Positions 1 through 8,107 of a stretch of 42,138 bases of DNA are shown piece by piece. Both the position numbers and the translations under genes were made by a program. Every line of letters starts with the position of its first letter. Positions within the stretch are counted from its first letter, which is position 1. This DNA comes from an uncultured Bacilli bacterium. Its GTDB lineage: Bacteria; Bacillota_I; Bacilli_A; RF39; UBA660. Location of the stretch: positions 1 through 42,138 of the forward strand of contig CAKOZV010000009.1 of assembly GCA_934131695.1 (NCBI GenBank), read 5' to 3'. The notes under the pieces were generated by a model. The model had not been told where the DNA came from. It worked only from the letters and a program-made list of their open reading frames with translations, and did not search any database.

Positions 1-132
1 ATTGTAAACATCAATTCTATCCCTTAAAAAGATATTATAGATAAGTCTAGCAGAACCGATAGTTTTATTTATTAAAGCCTTTTGCTCTACATCTGAATAA
101 AGTCTAAAAACATATCCTTTAAGTACTTTCAT
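1..132 (-). CDS. tnpB: TnpB-family RNA-guided nuclease, N-terminal part (cut by window edge)
   Basis: The 44 residues visible start MKVLKGYVFRLYSD and continue through GSARLIYNIFL. This is the typical first helix region of IS200/IS605 and IS1341 TnpB (OrfB) proteins, and it parallels the start of the complete TnpB at 37.8-38.9 kb (MNKAYKFRIYPNTEQQ, then FGCVRFIYNQML). A GAGGTGG ribosome site sits 5 bases before the ATG. The RuvC and zinc-finger parts lie outside the window, so intactness cannot be judged. The sequence differs enough from the second TnpB to be another element, not a copy. No tnpA is visible upstream, so an IS1341-type (tnpB-only) element is possible. Confidence 0.75.
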   Translation of the reverse strand, partial: MKVLKGYVFRLYSDVEQKALINKTIGSARLIYNIFLRDRIDVYN

Positions 133-290
133 ATGACCACCTCAATTCATTAGAATATAACATATCATATAAAACAAATGTTTGCAACAACTATTTAAAA
201 CTTTTTATAACTTTCCTATTATTGAAGGTTTGCTTTAATCTTTTTGTGGTGGTTTTAATTTTCATAAACCTACTTTTCTTTCAGCAATAA

Positions 291-509
291 TCTAAACGCA
301 CTTTCCTTATATATAAAAAATATTATATACAAGTAGCTTATAGCATAGCAGAAGATAAAGCCTATGAAAGAGAATTTAAAATCTTCAATAATATAGATAA
401 TAATTCTAAAAAAATATTAATAACAAATGATGAAATAGACTATTCAACTAGCGTTATAGAGCATATAAAATTAAAAGATTTTCTTTTAATGAACTCACTA
501 GATAGCTAA
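291..509 (+). pseudogene. C-terminal relic of an AAA_14/DUF4143-type ATP-binding protein
   Basis: An open frame with no start codon of its own reads IQVAYSIAEDKAYEREFK, then KILITNDEIDYS, and ends with FLLMNSLDS. This matches, from memory of the family, the last 60-70 residues of AAA_14/DUF4143 predicted ATPases, where a YxREF segment, a conserved TNDE segment and a final FLL motif close the PD-(D/E)XK-like tail. An in-frame stop (288-290) precedes it, and nothing upstream looks like the ATPase part. It is a decayed remnant next to a transposon gene. The family assignment is from pattern only. Confidence 0.55.
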
Positions 510-545
510 AAAGAGTTAAGTCGTTAATGACCTAGCTCCTTTTTA
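508..545. terminator. Bidirectional terminator between the relic and divIB
   Basis: An imperfect stem pairs AAAAAGAGTTAAGTC with GACCTAGCTCCTTTTT around a GTTAAT loop. The runs of A and T on the two sides let it work on both strands. It lies at the 3' ends of the converging relic and divIB. Confidence 0.6.
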
Positions 546-1229
546 ATTCTCCATTATTTGAAAATGATTTCCAGAATCTAGATAAAGTATACCTTTCTTA
601 CCATCTAGTTGTGGTAAAACATCATTGTAATAGTTAATCATTCTAAACTTAGTAAGAGTTAAATAAACACTATTACCGTCATCCATATATAATAAGAATC
701 TATCTTTATCAAACTCATTAGGATCATAGTAAAACTCACTAATACTACTTCTAACATTACTTTTTACTTTCAAAAGATTCTTTAATAATTCACTATATTT
801 ATTTTGGGGTACAACATTTACTAATCTTGGTACCGTATAAGGTATTTCTTGATCAGTTGTTACCTCATTCATATTTTCTAAGACTAATTTTCCTGTTGTC
901 TCTTTCTTTAGTAACACCTTATGTTCACTAACTTCTATTGTTATTACATGATAAAAACTTCTTTTAACCTTGACATTCTTTATAAAGGAATTTTTTTCTA
1001 AAGCTTTTTTAATACTATAAGAAGTGGTTTTATAAAAGCTTGGATAATTACTAAGACCTGCTTCATCTATTATTTGTTGATCACTTACTATTTTATTACC
1101 TTTTATTACTATGTTTTCAATCCTAGTATCTAGTAAAACATCAATTAGAAAGACAATACCAGCTATTACTATAATAAATAGTAAAAATGGTATAAGTTTT
1201 AACCTCTTTTTTTTCTTTATTTTCGCCAT
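543..1229 (-). CDS. divIB: Cell division protein DivIB/FtsQ
   Basis: A 228-residue protein with a basic cytoplasmic start (KIKKKKRLK), one membrane segment at about residues 12-32, and a POTRA-type domain at about 36-103 (RIENIVIKGNKIVSDQQI onward) followed by the beta domain. This is the FtsQ/DivIB architecture; the protein bridges FtsL/DivIC and the septal synthase FtsW/PBP at the divisome. It is the last gene of a minus-strand cluster phosphohexomutase-murG-murB-divIB, 3 bases after murB. A murG-murB-divIB order is known from Bacillus-type division/cell-wall clusters and supports the call. The length is slightly short for the family, with a reduced C-terminal tail. Confidence 0.9.
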   Translation of the reverse strand: MAKIKKKKRLKLIPFLLFIIVIAGIVFLIDVLLDTRIENIVIKGNKIVSDQQIIDEAGLSNYPSFYKTTSYSIKKALEKNSFIKNVKVKRSFYHVITIEVSEHKVLLKKETTGKLVLENMNEVTTDQEIPYTVPRLVNVVPQNKYSELLKNLLKVKSNVRSSISEFYYDPNEFDKDRFLLYMDDGNSVYLTLTKFRMINYYNDVLPQLDGKKGILYLDSGNHFQIMEN

Positions 1230-1232
1230 AGC

Positions 1233-2138
1233 CTACTCCCAATTAACAAATTCTTGTTCTATCTTTAAATCAACGCCATATCTATCAAGAACAGCATCAT
1301 GAACAAATACTATTAAATCATGAATATCTTTAGCAGTGGCTCCATCTTTATTAACAACAAAGTTAGCATGCTTTAAACTAACTTCTGCCCCACCTTTAGT
1401 TAAGCCTTTAAGTCCCAAGTCTTCAATTAGTTTCCCTGCATACATTCCTTCTGGATTTCTAAAAACACTACCAGCAGAAGGATACTCTAAAGGTTGAGAT
1501 TCTACTCTTCGTTCTCTTCGCTCTTTAGTAACTGCTTCTATTTCTTTTCTATCACCTTTAGCAAGCTTTAATACTGCTTCCAAGCAAATATAGTCTTTGT
1601 GTTTTTGTAAATATGAACTTCTATAATGAAAGTCCATCTCGCCATTAGTTAAAGTGATTATTTTTAAATCATCTGTTAAGACAGTTACATTAGTAGTAAT
1701 ATAACCCATATCACTTTTATAAGCTCCAGCATTCATGTAGATTGCTCCTCCAATAGTACCAGGTATACCTGATGCAAACTCAAGTCCTGCTAAACCTCGT
1801 TTCATAGCTTCCCTTGCCACTTTCATTAAAGATGCTCCTGCACCACAAATAACTTTATTACGAACAAATTCTATTTTATCAAATTCATCTAGTTTTATTA
1901 AAACACCATCATATAGTTCATCACTAAATAATAAATTACTACCATTTCCTAATATTTTATATTTAATATGATGAGTCTTTATTAACTTGCATAACTCAAC
2001 TAAACATCTTCTATCTTTAGGATAAATTATTGCTCTTGCTTTGCCTCCCACTTTATAAGTGGTATATTTAGATAAATCAGCATCATAAATAATTCTTCCT
2101 ATTTCTTTTTCTTCTACTTGTTCTAAAAATATATCCAT
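1233..2138 (-). CDS. murB: UDP-N-acetylmuramate dehydrogenase MurB
   Basis: Reduces UDP-GlcNAc-enolpyruvate to UDP-MurNAc with NADPH and FAD, the second committed step of peptidoglycan synthesis in the cytoplasm. The 301 residues show the FAD-binding start (TYKVGGKA, then GNGSNLL), the FASGIPGTIGGAIYMNAGAY block, the catalytic-serine segment SAGSVFRNP, and the C-terminal LKHANFVVN segment. The layout is that of the shorter type II MurB found in Firmicutes. The start codon shares one base with the murG stop (TAATG), indicating translational coupling. Confidence 0.96.
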   Translation of the reverse strand: MDIFLEQVEEKEIGRIIYDADLSKYTTYKVGGKARAIIYPKDRRCLVELCKLIKTHHIKYKILGNGSNLLFSDELYDGVLIKLDEFDKIEFVRNKVICGAGASLMKVAREAMKRGLAGLEFASGIPGTIGGAIYMNAGAYKSDMGYITTNVTVLTDDLKIITLTNGEMDFHYRSSYLQKHKDYICLEAVLKLAKGDRKEIEAVTKERRERRVESQPLEYPSAGSVFRNPEGMYAGKLIEDLGLKGLTKGGAEVSLKHANFVVNKDGATAKDIHDLIVFVHDAVLDRYGVDLKIEQEFVNWE

Positions 2139-3214
2139 TACTCTTCATTCCTTACTAACTTCATGATTTCCTTATAAATAGTTTCTGCACTATTTGGACA
2201 AGAAAACTCTTTTAAATTTTTCCTCATTTCATTATACACTTCTTTTTTAAAACAGTCATCTATTAATGATAATAAATTTTCTTTACAAAAGTCTTTTTCT
2301 TCTAATATTTTACAAGCTTTCTTATCTTCTAGGACTTTAGCATTCTTATATTGATGATTATGTGTAACATAAGGACTTGGTATCATAATTGAAGGAAGCA
2401 GTAACGCAGTTACTTCTGCAATCGTAGAAGCTCCACTTCTTGTAATTATTAAATCAGCATCTTTCATATATTTAGCATCATAAAATGGTACTATTTTAAC
2501 ATTAGCTGGAGTCTTTACATCTTTATAATCATCATAATAGCCTTTGCCAGTAACAACTAACACTTGATAGTCTTTATCTTTAAAAGAAGGGATTAACTCT
2601 TTCATCTTTTTAGTCATTGTAAGGGAACCAAGAGAACCCATGACAAGAATAATAAATTTACTCTTATGATTAAAACCAAAGTCTTCTCTTTTTCCTTTTT
2701 CCATAGATAAAATTTCTTCACTTCTAGGGTTTCCGGTATAAATAGTTTTCTTCTTAGGAAAATAGGTTTCACTTTCTTTAAAAGATACACAAATCTTATT
2801 AACAAAGCGAGATAGTAATTTATTAGATACACCTGGAATAGAATTTTGTTCATGAATTATAGTCTTAATACCAAGACGATTAGCTGCTACCAAAACAGGC
2901 GCAGTAATATAACCACCTACACCTATTACAATATCAGGTTTAAATTTTTTTAGTTCCACTTCTGCTTTCTTAATAGCAGCTAAATATATTTTAAGAACAG
3001 TAATATTCTTTAAGATATTTTTTCTATTTAATCCCTTCATTTGAATACCAATATAAGGGATACCTTTTTCTGGAATAATATCTTTCTCCATTCGATCAGT
3101 AGTACCAAAATATAAGAACTCACTATTCTTATCATGACTCTTAATTTTATTTATAATTGCTAAAGCTGGAAAAATATGTCCTCCAGTACCACCGGCTGTA
3201 ATAGCTATTTTCAT
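2138..3214 (-). CDS. murG: UDP-GlcNAc:undecaprenyl-PP-MurNAc-pentapeptide GlcNAc transferase MurG
   Basis: Adds GlcNAc to lipid I to form lipid II at the inner face of the membrane. The 358 residues have the N-terminal TAGGTGGHIFPALAI glycine loop, the second loop VGVGGYITAPVLVAA with HEQNSIPG, and the C-terminal nucleotide-binding block ITRSGASTIAEV, all family signatures of GT28. It starts 10 bases after the phosphohexomutase gene stops and overlaps murB by one base, so the cluster is very likely one transcript. Confidence 0.96.
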   Translation of the reverse strand: MKIAITAGGTGGHIFPALAIINKIKSHDKNSEFLYFGTTDRMEKDIIPEKGIPYIGIQMKGLNRKNILKNITVLKIYLAAIKKAEVELKKFKPDIVIGVGGYITAPVLVAANRLGIKTIIHEQNSIPGVSNKLLSRFVNKICVSFKESETYFPKKKTIYTGNPRSEEILSMEKGKREDFGFNHKSKFIILVMGSLGSLTMTKKMKELIPSFKDKDYQVLVVTGKGYYDDYKDVKTPANVKIVPFYDAKYMKDADLIITRSGASTIAEVTALLLPSIMIPSPYVTHNHQYKNAKVLEDKKACKILEEKDFCKENLLSLIDDCFKKEVYNEMRKNLKEFSCPNSAETIYKEIMKLVRNEE

Positions 3215-3224
3215 AAGACTCCTC

Positions 3225-4598
3225 CTATTTATTATATTTATCTATTAAACTTTCAAATTCACATTTAATTTCTTCTAATCTTTCTTTAGTAGTAGCTTCA
3301 AATCTAGATGTTATATTAGGTCCTGTATTACTATATCTAACACTAGCCCAACCATCAGTAAATGTCACTCTAACGCCATCAATTGTATTAATATTATAAT
3401 GCTTTTCCTTACAATATTCTATAACTTTTTCTACCACTTCTATCTTTTTCTCATCAGTTGATTTATATTTTAACTCTGGTGTTGCTTCATAATGGTTTAT
3501 ACCACTTAACAACTCTGTTATATTTTTACTATTTCTAGATAATAATTCTATTATTCTAAGTCCAGCATATAACCCACTATCAAAGCCTAAGAATCTATCT
3601 CTAAAGTAGACATGACCTGATAGTTCTCCTCCGAAAGGCATATCTAGTTCTCTAACTCTACTTCTTGTATAACTGTTACCTGTACGATAACAAACAGGAG
3701 TGCCTCCTAGTTTTATTATTTCATCTTCTAATGATTTACTACATTTTACATCATATAAGAAAGTTTTATTCTTAACCTTATCAATTATATCTCTAATAAT
3801 TAAAATCATATAATAGTCGCATGCTAAGAATTTACCTTCATTAGTGATAACTCCTACTCTATCACCATCACCATCAAAACTAACACCAATATCAGCTCCA
3901 GTTTCTAACACTTTTTTCTTTAGCTGTTCTAAATTAGTTTCAATTGATGGATCTGGGTGATGATTAGGAAATGTTCCATCACTTTCGCCATTGATAATGG
4001 TAAAATCTATTGGAAACATACTATACAAGTCTTTTAAAATTATTGAAGTAGTGCCGTTTCCTGGATCTAGTACCGCTTTTATTCTCTTATCACCGAATTT
4101 AAGTCCATCTTTAATAACATTAAAGTATTCTTCTTTAACATTTATCTTTTTAACACTACCAGTACCTTCTAAAAAGTCTCCTTTGATAGTTTCCTCATAA
4201 AAGTCAGTAATCTCCTCTCCTTTAGCATTCAAATAATCTTTAAAAGCAAACTTTAATCCATTATCTTCCTTAGGATTATGACTAGCTGTTATCATAATAC
4301 CACAATCGATCTTTTCATAGATACAAGCATAATAATACATTGGTGTAGTAGTTAATTCTAAGTCTAAAATATTAACACCACTATCAATTAGTCCTCTAGT
4401 TAAAGCTTTATGAATTCTTTCTGATGATAGTCTATTATCATGACCAATGACACAAGTATCCTTCCCCATTCTTCTAATATGAGTAGCAAAACTCCTAGCA
4501 ATAGTATAAATAACATCATCTGTTAAATCCCTATCTGCTATTCCCCTTATATCATATGCTCTAAATATTTCTTTATTTATTTCTTTTGTTATTTCCAT
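3225..4598 (-). CDS. Phosphomannomutase/phosphoglucomutase-type alpha-D-phosphohexomutase
   Basis: Interconverts hexose 6- and 1-phosphates, supplying sugar 1-phosphates for nucleotide sugars. The 457 residues show the four family loops: the N-terminal FRAYDIRG, the phosphoserine loop TASHNP in GIMITASHNPKEDNG, the metal loop DGDGDRVGV, and the sugar-binding segment GGELSGH. The C-terminal phosphate loop is RFEATT. The FRAYDIRG start and the length resemble AlgC/ManB enzymes more than GlmM, so the substrate is probably mannose or glucose phosphate; sequence alone cannot decide. It is first in a cluster with murG, murB and divIB, and could feed galE and the glycosyltransferases elsewhere in this window. 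Confidence 0.9.
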   Translation of the reverse strand: MEITKEINKEIFRAYDIRGIADRDLTDDVIYTIARSFATHIRRMGKDTCVIGHDNRLSSERIHKALTRGLIDSGVNILDLELTTTPMYYYACIYEKIDCGIMITASHNPKEDNGLKFAFKDYLNAKGEEITDFYEETIKGDFLEGTGSVKKINVKEEYFNVIKDGLKFGDKRIKAVLDPGNGTTSIILKDLYSMFPIDFTIINGESDGTFPNHHPDPSIETNLEQLKKKVLETGADIGVSFDGDGDRVGVITNEGKFLACDYYMILIIRDIIDKVKNKTFLYDVKCSKSLEDEIIKLGGTPVCYRTGNSYTRSRVRELDMPFGGELSGHVYFRDRFLGFDSGLYAGLRIIELLSRNSKNITELLSGINHYEATPELKYKSTDEKKIEVVEKVIEYCKEKHYNINTIDGVRVTFTDGWASVRYSNTGPNITSRFEATTKERLEEIKCEFESLIDKYNK

Positions 4599-4634
4599 CT
4601 TTCTTTTTCTCCTTCTAGTATTGATTACATCTAA

Positions 4635-4640
4635 ATTATA
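4635..4640 (-). promoter_or_regulatory. Extended -10 promoter for the phosphohexomutase-mur cluster
   Basis: On the minus strand TATAAT is preceded by TGA (TGATATAAT), 36 bases before the start codon. No good -35 is visible, as expected of extended -10 promoters. The same TGATATAAT form occurs before rpmG. Confidence 0.55.
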
Positions 4641-4675
4641 TCATACTTTTCTAATACATAGAAAGAAAAAGGCTT

Positions 4676-5914
4676 TTAACTATTTTTAGTCAAAAGTCCT
4701 ATTTTTTTAACCTTGTGCTTTATTTTCATACCCAAACTCGTTACTTCTCCTGCTTTTAATTTTTCCGTTTTTCTTGAACGATATTCTCTAAATTCAATAT
4801 CATCCATAAAACAATCATACGGAACATTTTTAGTTATTACATTCTTTTTCAAACTCATTGGTAATTTAATTTTTTCTTTGTCAAAGTCACCTAGCCATAC
4901 TCCCTTACTTACTATTTCGGGAAAAATAATTTTATCAGCACTTGATAAGCCAATTAGATTTACTCCTCCCCCAATATACTTAGGTAAGATTAAGATTTTA
5001 ATATTAGTCAACTTACCTACTTCCAAATCTCCACCAAGTGATTCTGGCAACTCAATTTTATTAGCTGTCTCTAGACTCCTAAGTATTAAATCATCACCTA
5101 CAACATCTGGAAATTTTAAATTTTTAAGAGTTGTTAAACTACATAAGTTTAATGTTCTACCTACTACTTCTGGCAAAACTGAATTCGTTGCCATTTTAAG
5201 ATTACATAGATCTAATGTTCTTCCCACGATCGTTGGCAACGTCAGATTATTAATTTCTTCTAATTTGGATAAATAAAGTCCACCTTTTACTAACTTAGGA
5301 AACAATACATTTTTAATAAATTCTAGTTCACCTAGATATAGACTGCCTAATATTTTCTCTGGAAAAATTACTCTTTCCATTTCTTTCAAACTAGATAGAT
5401 CCAAACTTCCACCTATTACATCTGGAAAGACCATATTACTTTTAATTGACTTTACTTTATTCATGACTAAATCTTTTTCTATTACTTTTGGTAACACTAG
5501 TTGTTCCACTTTTGTTAAGTTGCCTAAAGTTACAGTACCACATATTCGTTCTGGCAAAAGAAGCTTCTTAACAGATACTAAACCAGATAAATTTAAATTT
5601 CCTACTATTATTTTACTTTTAAAAGAAAAATCATTTAAATAAGTTGTATCTTCTAAAGTTACATTACCAATTATTATCTCTGGTAAAGTATTTAAATCTA
5701 CAGTACCAATCAACTGATTTAAATTAACATCAGCTTTTAAAATTTTGATTTTATCTTTATTAATATTATTTTGCCATTCATCTAGAGAAAATACAATTTC
5801 ATCATCATGAAAATCATACTCCTTAGCAAGACTCAATCTGTCATACACAGATAAACACTTTGCTCCTTGCTCATAACTTTTTCCCGACTCTTCTTCATTA
5901 TTGGTTTTTAACAT
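4676..5914 (-). CDS. Unknown protein built of about 13 tandem 21-residue repeats
   Basis: I do not recognise a named family. Residues from about 75 to 355 are a ladder of roughly 13 repeats of 21-22 residues with the pattern P-x-x-[VIL]-x-[GK]-x-[LV]-x-[LV]-x-x-L-x-x-h-x-x-h-x-[LF], for example PEVVGRTLNLCSLTTLKNLKF split as PEVVGRTLNL and CSLTTLKNLKF. Such regular hydrophobic spacing suggests a beta-solenoid or leucine-rich-repeat-like rod. No signal peptide or membrane segment is visible, so it is probably cytoplasmic. The first 60 residues are acidic and the last 40 basic (KTEKLK, KIKHKVKK). It is monocistronic, with its own strong promoter and an operator-like repeat. Binding or scaffold roles are guesses. 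Confidence 0.75.
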   Translation of the reverse strand: MLKTNNEEESGKSYEQGAKCLSVYDRLSLAKEYDFHDDEIVFSLDEWQNNINKDKIKILKADVNLNQLIGTVDLNTLPEIIIGNVTLEDTTYLNDFSFKSKIIVGNLNLSGLVSVKKLLLPERICGTVTLGNLTKVEQLVLPKVIEKDLVMNKVKSIKSNMVFPDVIGGSLDLSSLKEMERVIFPEKILGSLYLGELEFIKNVLFPKLVKGGLYLSKLEEINNLTLPTIVGRTLDLCNLKMATNSVLPEVVGRTLNLCSLTTLKNLKFPDVVGDDLILRSLETANKIELPESLGGDLEVGKLTNIKILILPKYIGGGVNLIGLSSADKIIFPEIVSKGVWLGDFDKEKIKLPMSLKKNVITKNVPYDCFMDDIEFREYRSRKTEKLKAGEVTSLGMKIKHKVKKIGLLTKNS

Positions 5915-5943
5915 ATTTATTTTCTCTTCTCCTTAATTATATT

Positions 5944-6006
5944 CAGTGATCGTTTGTATTCATATAGCAGTGATCATTATTATAATCATTAGTTGAAAAA
6001 AGTCAA
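5944..6006 (-). promoter_or_regulatory. Strong promoter with operator-like direct repeats
   Basis: On the minus strand TTGACT (6006-6001), a 16-base spacer and TATAAT (5984-5979) form a near-consensus sigma-A promoter. Two exact copies of GATCACTG (5975-5968 and 5951-5944) follow, 24 bases apart, at and just downstream of the expected transcription start. That placement suits a repressor site or an RNA-level control element. It drives the 21-residue-repeat protein. Confidence 0.6.
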
Positions 6007-6056
6007 CAATTTTTCATTTTGAGATTTTTTGCTACTTTCTTATATAAAAAGGAATA

Positions 6057-6923
6057 TCACTTTTCAGTAATATTTCTAGCTTCACTAAGTAATTGTTCTA
6101 AAGTATCGAGAGTATATCCCCTTTGTTTTATATATTTAATAACAACATCTAATTCACTAATATTTTCTTTAGTAGGAGTAATTGAAATAATTGAACCTTC
6201 TCTTAGTTTTCCTTTCAAAGATAGATAAGGATTACTCTTTATTTGTATAGTTGGAATAATAGTATGCATCTTTTCTTTACTACATAGTTCTAATATTTCT
6301 TTTTGATCATATTTAGCGATACAGTATTTACCACGTTTATTAGCAATAACTTGTAAAGTATCAAGAGCTTCTTCAAAAATAAGTCTATCGTAACTTCCCT
6401 TATAGTTTAATAATTCTATCTCATGAAAGTCCTGTAACAAACTAGTAACTAAGATATTATCTTCTTTTAATAATACTCCATCTACAAAGAATGTTGCCCT
6501 AACATCATTTTCTTTTAAGATATCTTTTATCTTTGGTAATAATTCTTTATCAGTAATTTCAAATACTAATGATATATAATTAGTAAATCCATTACCGCTT
6601 ACTATATATTTATCATAATATTCATCTACTGATATAGTTGGAGTACTTTCTTCAAAGACAATTAATGATTCATTATATCCACCATACTTTTTCATCTTGT
6701 TAAAACTTTTATCTAAATCTACTACTAATCCACTATAGCCTGGTACTAGATATTCACCATTTACCTTTGCATTGATAGATTCTTCTTCTAATGATTTCTT
6801 TTCTTTTTTGATTTTAATCATTACCGGATCTTTATCTTCCATCATTGATATAGCTTTATCAGTATAAAAGAAACTTGCAAATACCAAAAGACAAGCAAAA
6901 AGTATTTCTATTATTTTCCTCAC
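6057..6923 (-). CDS. Membrane-anchored polysaccharide-deacetylase-like protein, probably inactive
   Basis: A 288-residue protein with an N-terminal signal anchor (about residues 5-24) and an outside domain. The block LLPKIKDILKENDVRATFFVDG is the typical helix-strand of NodB/carbohydrate esterase 4 folds, and the final WDxxD-like part is replaced by ITPTKENISELDVVIKYIKQRGYTLDTLEQ, which also matches the family's closing helix. The catalytic Asp pair (usually TFDDG) appears as VFEITD, and the His pair (HxxxH) is not seen. The fold is thus recognisable but the metal site seems lost. Role unknown; perhaps binding of peptidoglycan. Single gene with a strong terminator of the preceding unit upstream. 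Confidence 0.65.
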   Translation of the reverse strand: MRKIIEILFACLLVFASFFYTDKAISMMEDKDPVMIKIKKEKKSLEEESINAKVNGEYLVPGYSGLVVDLDKSFNKMKKYGGYNESLIVFEESTPTISVDEYYDKYIVSGNGFTNYISLVFEITDKELLPKIKDILKENDVRATFFVDGVLLKEDNILVTSLLQDFHEIELLNYKGSYDRLIFEEALDTLQVIANKRGKYCIAKYDQKEILELCSKEKMHTIIPTIQIKSNPYLSLKGKLREGSIISITPTKENISELDVVIKYIKQRGYTLDTLEQLLSEARNITEK

Positions 6924-6959
6924 AAGATCAACTCCTATGTAATATTATGATAGAATGAT

Positions 6960-6996
6960 AATAAAAAGTCATAAATACTTATGAAATATTTATGAC
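6960..6996 (-). terminator. Terminator after the Rpn-type genes
   Basis: A perfect 10-bp stem GTCATAAATA/TATTTATGAC with a 9-base loop, followed on the minus strand by TTTTTATT. It closes the split rpn transcript. Confidence 0.85.
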
Positions 6997-7022
6997 ATAC
7001 AATTTATAACTATAATAAAGTA

Positions 7023-7310
7023 CTATAAAATCATATTTAGCTGTTTAATACTTAATCCAGTGTGCTTACTTATTTCTTTCTTAGGCATTTTAGTTTTCAA
7101 CAAACTTTTTGCTATAGCCATTTTTTCTTTGTTAGCTCCAGTTTTTTCGCCTTCAGCCAGTCCCAAACTTTTTCCTTTGGTCAACCCCTCAGCTAGTCCA
7201 TCATCTCTGCCACTGGCATATTCAGAGTTTTTTTCTTTTCTAATAACCGCTTCATAGTCATAATAAGAATTAAATTCATCATTTAGTTTTAATTTTTCAA
7301 GTTCGCTCAT
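7023..7310 (-). CDS. Detached C-terminal domain of an Rpn-type protein
   Basis: A 95-residue protein with a Gly/Glu/Lys-rich segment (GRDDGLAEGLTKGKSLGLAEGE) and a small helical end (AIAKSLLKTKMPKKEISKHTGLS). This is exactly the C-terminal part of Rpn/PD-(D/E)XK transposase-like proteins, which usually run on from the nuclease domain in one chain of about 290 residues. Here it has its own ATG and a good GGGAGG ribosome site 9 bases before it, and it lies in another frame than the nuclease gene, which stops 5 bases upstream. In E. coli the corresponding C-terminal piece is also made alone from an internal start and restrains the nuclease; this may be a genetic split of the same arrangement. 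A plain frameshift mutation is the alternative. Confidence 0.75.
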   Translation of the reverse strand: MSELEKLKLNDEFNSYYDYEAVIRKEKNSEYASGRDDGLAEGLTKGKSLGLAEGEKTGANKEKMAIAKSLLKTKMPKKEISKHTGLSIKQLNMIL

Positions 7311-7315
7311 TAGTA

Positions 7316-7894
7316 TTAATCCTCCCTATAGTTTCCTACTATTTCTTTTAATTTTTCCATGTTCTCACTAGTTAAAATAAAACATAGTGTAGCAAGCTCA
7401 TTCTTACCATTATACTTAATGCCTTTAAAATTACTTAAATATATCTCATAACTTTCCACTTCACCTATTTTAGTATGATAAACACTATCTCTAAAACGGT
7501 AGGTCACTAACTTAGCATCTTTCTTTTCAAAGTAAGAATTATTTAGACTTATTTGCACGACTTTTCTAGCCTTGTAACTATCTCCAACATCATATCCACT
7601 GCCTGCTAATCTAAATAGATAATTATAATTGTTTTCTTCTTGGAAAGGAGTCACTTCATAATTAACTTCTAGATTAACAATGGTATTATCTTTTTTAAAT
7701 AATAAATCAAGACGGTAATCTTTTATATTATTACCAGTATTTAACTCTTGATCTATTAATGTATAATCACTAAGATCTATACCAGTTGCCAAATAAATAA
7801 GCCTATAGATGATATACCGTGTATCAGTACTCTTTACTAAAAACTTTATAGTAGTATCATATAATGGTTTTATAAATTTTTCTGTCTTGGCCAT
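7316..7894 (-). CDS. Rpn-family PD-(D/E)XK nuclease/transposase-like domain
   Basis: A 192-residue protein starting MAKTEKFIKPLYDTTIKFLV, the familiar start of Rpn-family (recombination-promoting nuclease) proteins. The nuclease core RLDLLFKKDNTIVNLEVNYE shows the Asp (about residue 63) and Glu (about 76) of the PD-(D/E)XK site, with Asn where many relatives have Gln. The start at 7894 was chosen because GGAGAGAGGAGGGC lies directly before it; the longer frame to 7963 has no ribosome site and a non-family extension. The protein ends before the usual Gly-rich linker, which is encoded by the next gene in another frame. E. coli Rpn proteins act as DNA nucleases in recombination and phage defence. 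Confidence 0.85.
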   Translation of the reverse strand: MAKTEKFIKPLYDTTIKFLVKSTDTRYIIYRLIYLATGIDLSDYTLIDQELNTGNNIKDYRLDLLFKKDNTIVNLEVNYEVTPFQEENNYNYLFRLAGSGYDVGDSYKARKVVQISLNNSYFEKKDAKLVTYRFRDSVYHTKIGEVESYEIYLSNFKGIKYNGKNELATLCFILTSENMEKLKEIVGNYRED

Positions 7895-8021
7895 ATGCCC
7901 TCCTCTCTCCTGAACAAGTAAAGAAAGGATAACAAATATATATGTCACTTTGCAAACAGGCAATTTTCAATTATTTTATATCACAGATACTTATCTATTA
8001 CTACAACTCTAGAATAATTTA

Positions 8022-8042
8022 TTAATATTTTAACTTTTCCCG
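8022..8042. repeat. 21-bp direct repeat, copy 1
   Basis: The 21 bases from TTAATATTTT through AACTTTTCCCG are repeated exactly at 8416-8436. This copy ends 127 bases before the rpn start codon on the minus strand; the other ends 125 bases before the small peptide's start. Similarity extends a few bases beyond the exact match on the CCCG side (both then reach TAAAA). Confidence 0.85.
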
Positions 8043-8054
8043 TAGTAAAATCAC

Positions 8055-8083
8055 TTGTTAATAAATAATTATTGTGATAATAT
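8055..8083 (+). promoter_or_regulatory. Promoter for a small plus-strand RNA
   Basis: TTGTTA (8055-8060), a 17-base spacer, and TAATAT (8078-8083). It points into a stretch with no plus-strand gene that ends in a terminator at 8191, so it probably makes an RNA of about 110 nt. Confidence 0.5.
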
Positions 8084-8107
8084 GTACGTAGCAAGAAAAC
8101 TTGCATA

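Noticed and set aside
4713..5276. 187-codon plus-strand frame opposite the solenoid gene
   Set aside because: Antisense shadow of the repeat codons, with no ribosome site and no family pattern.
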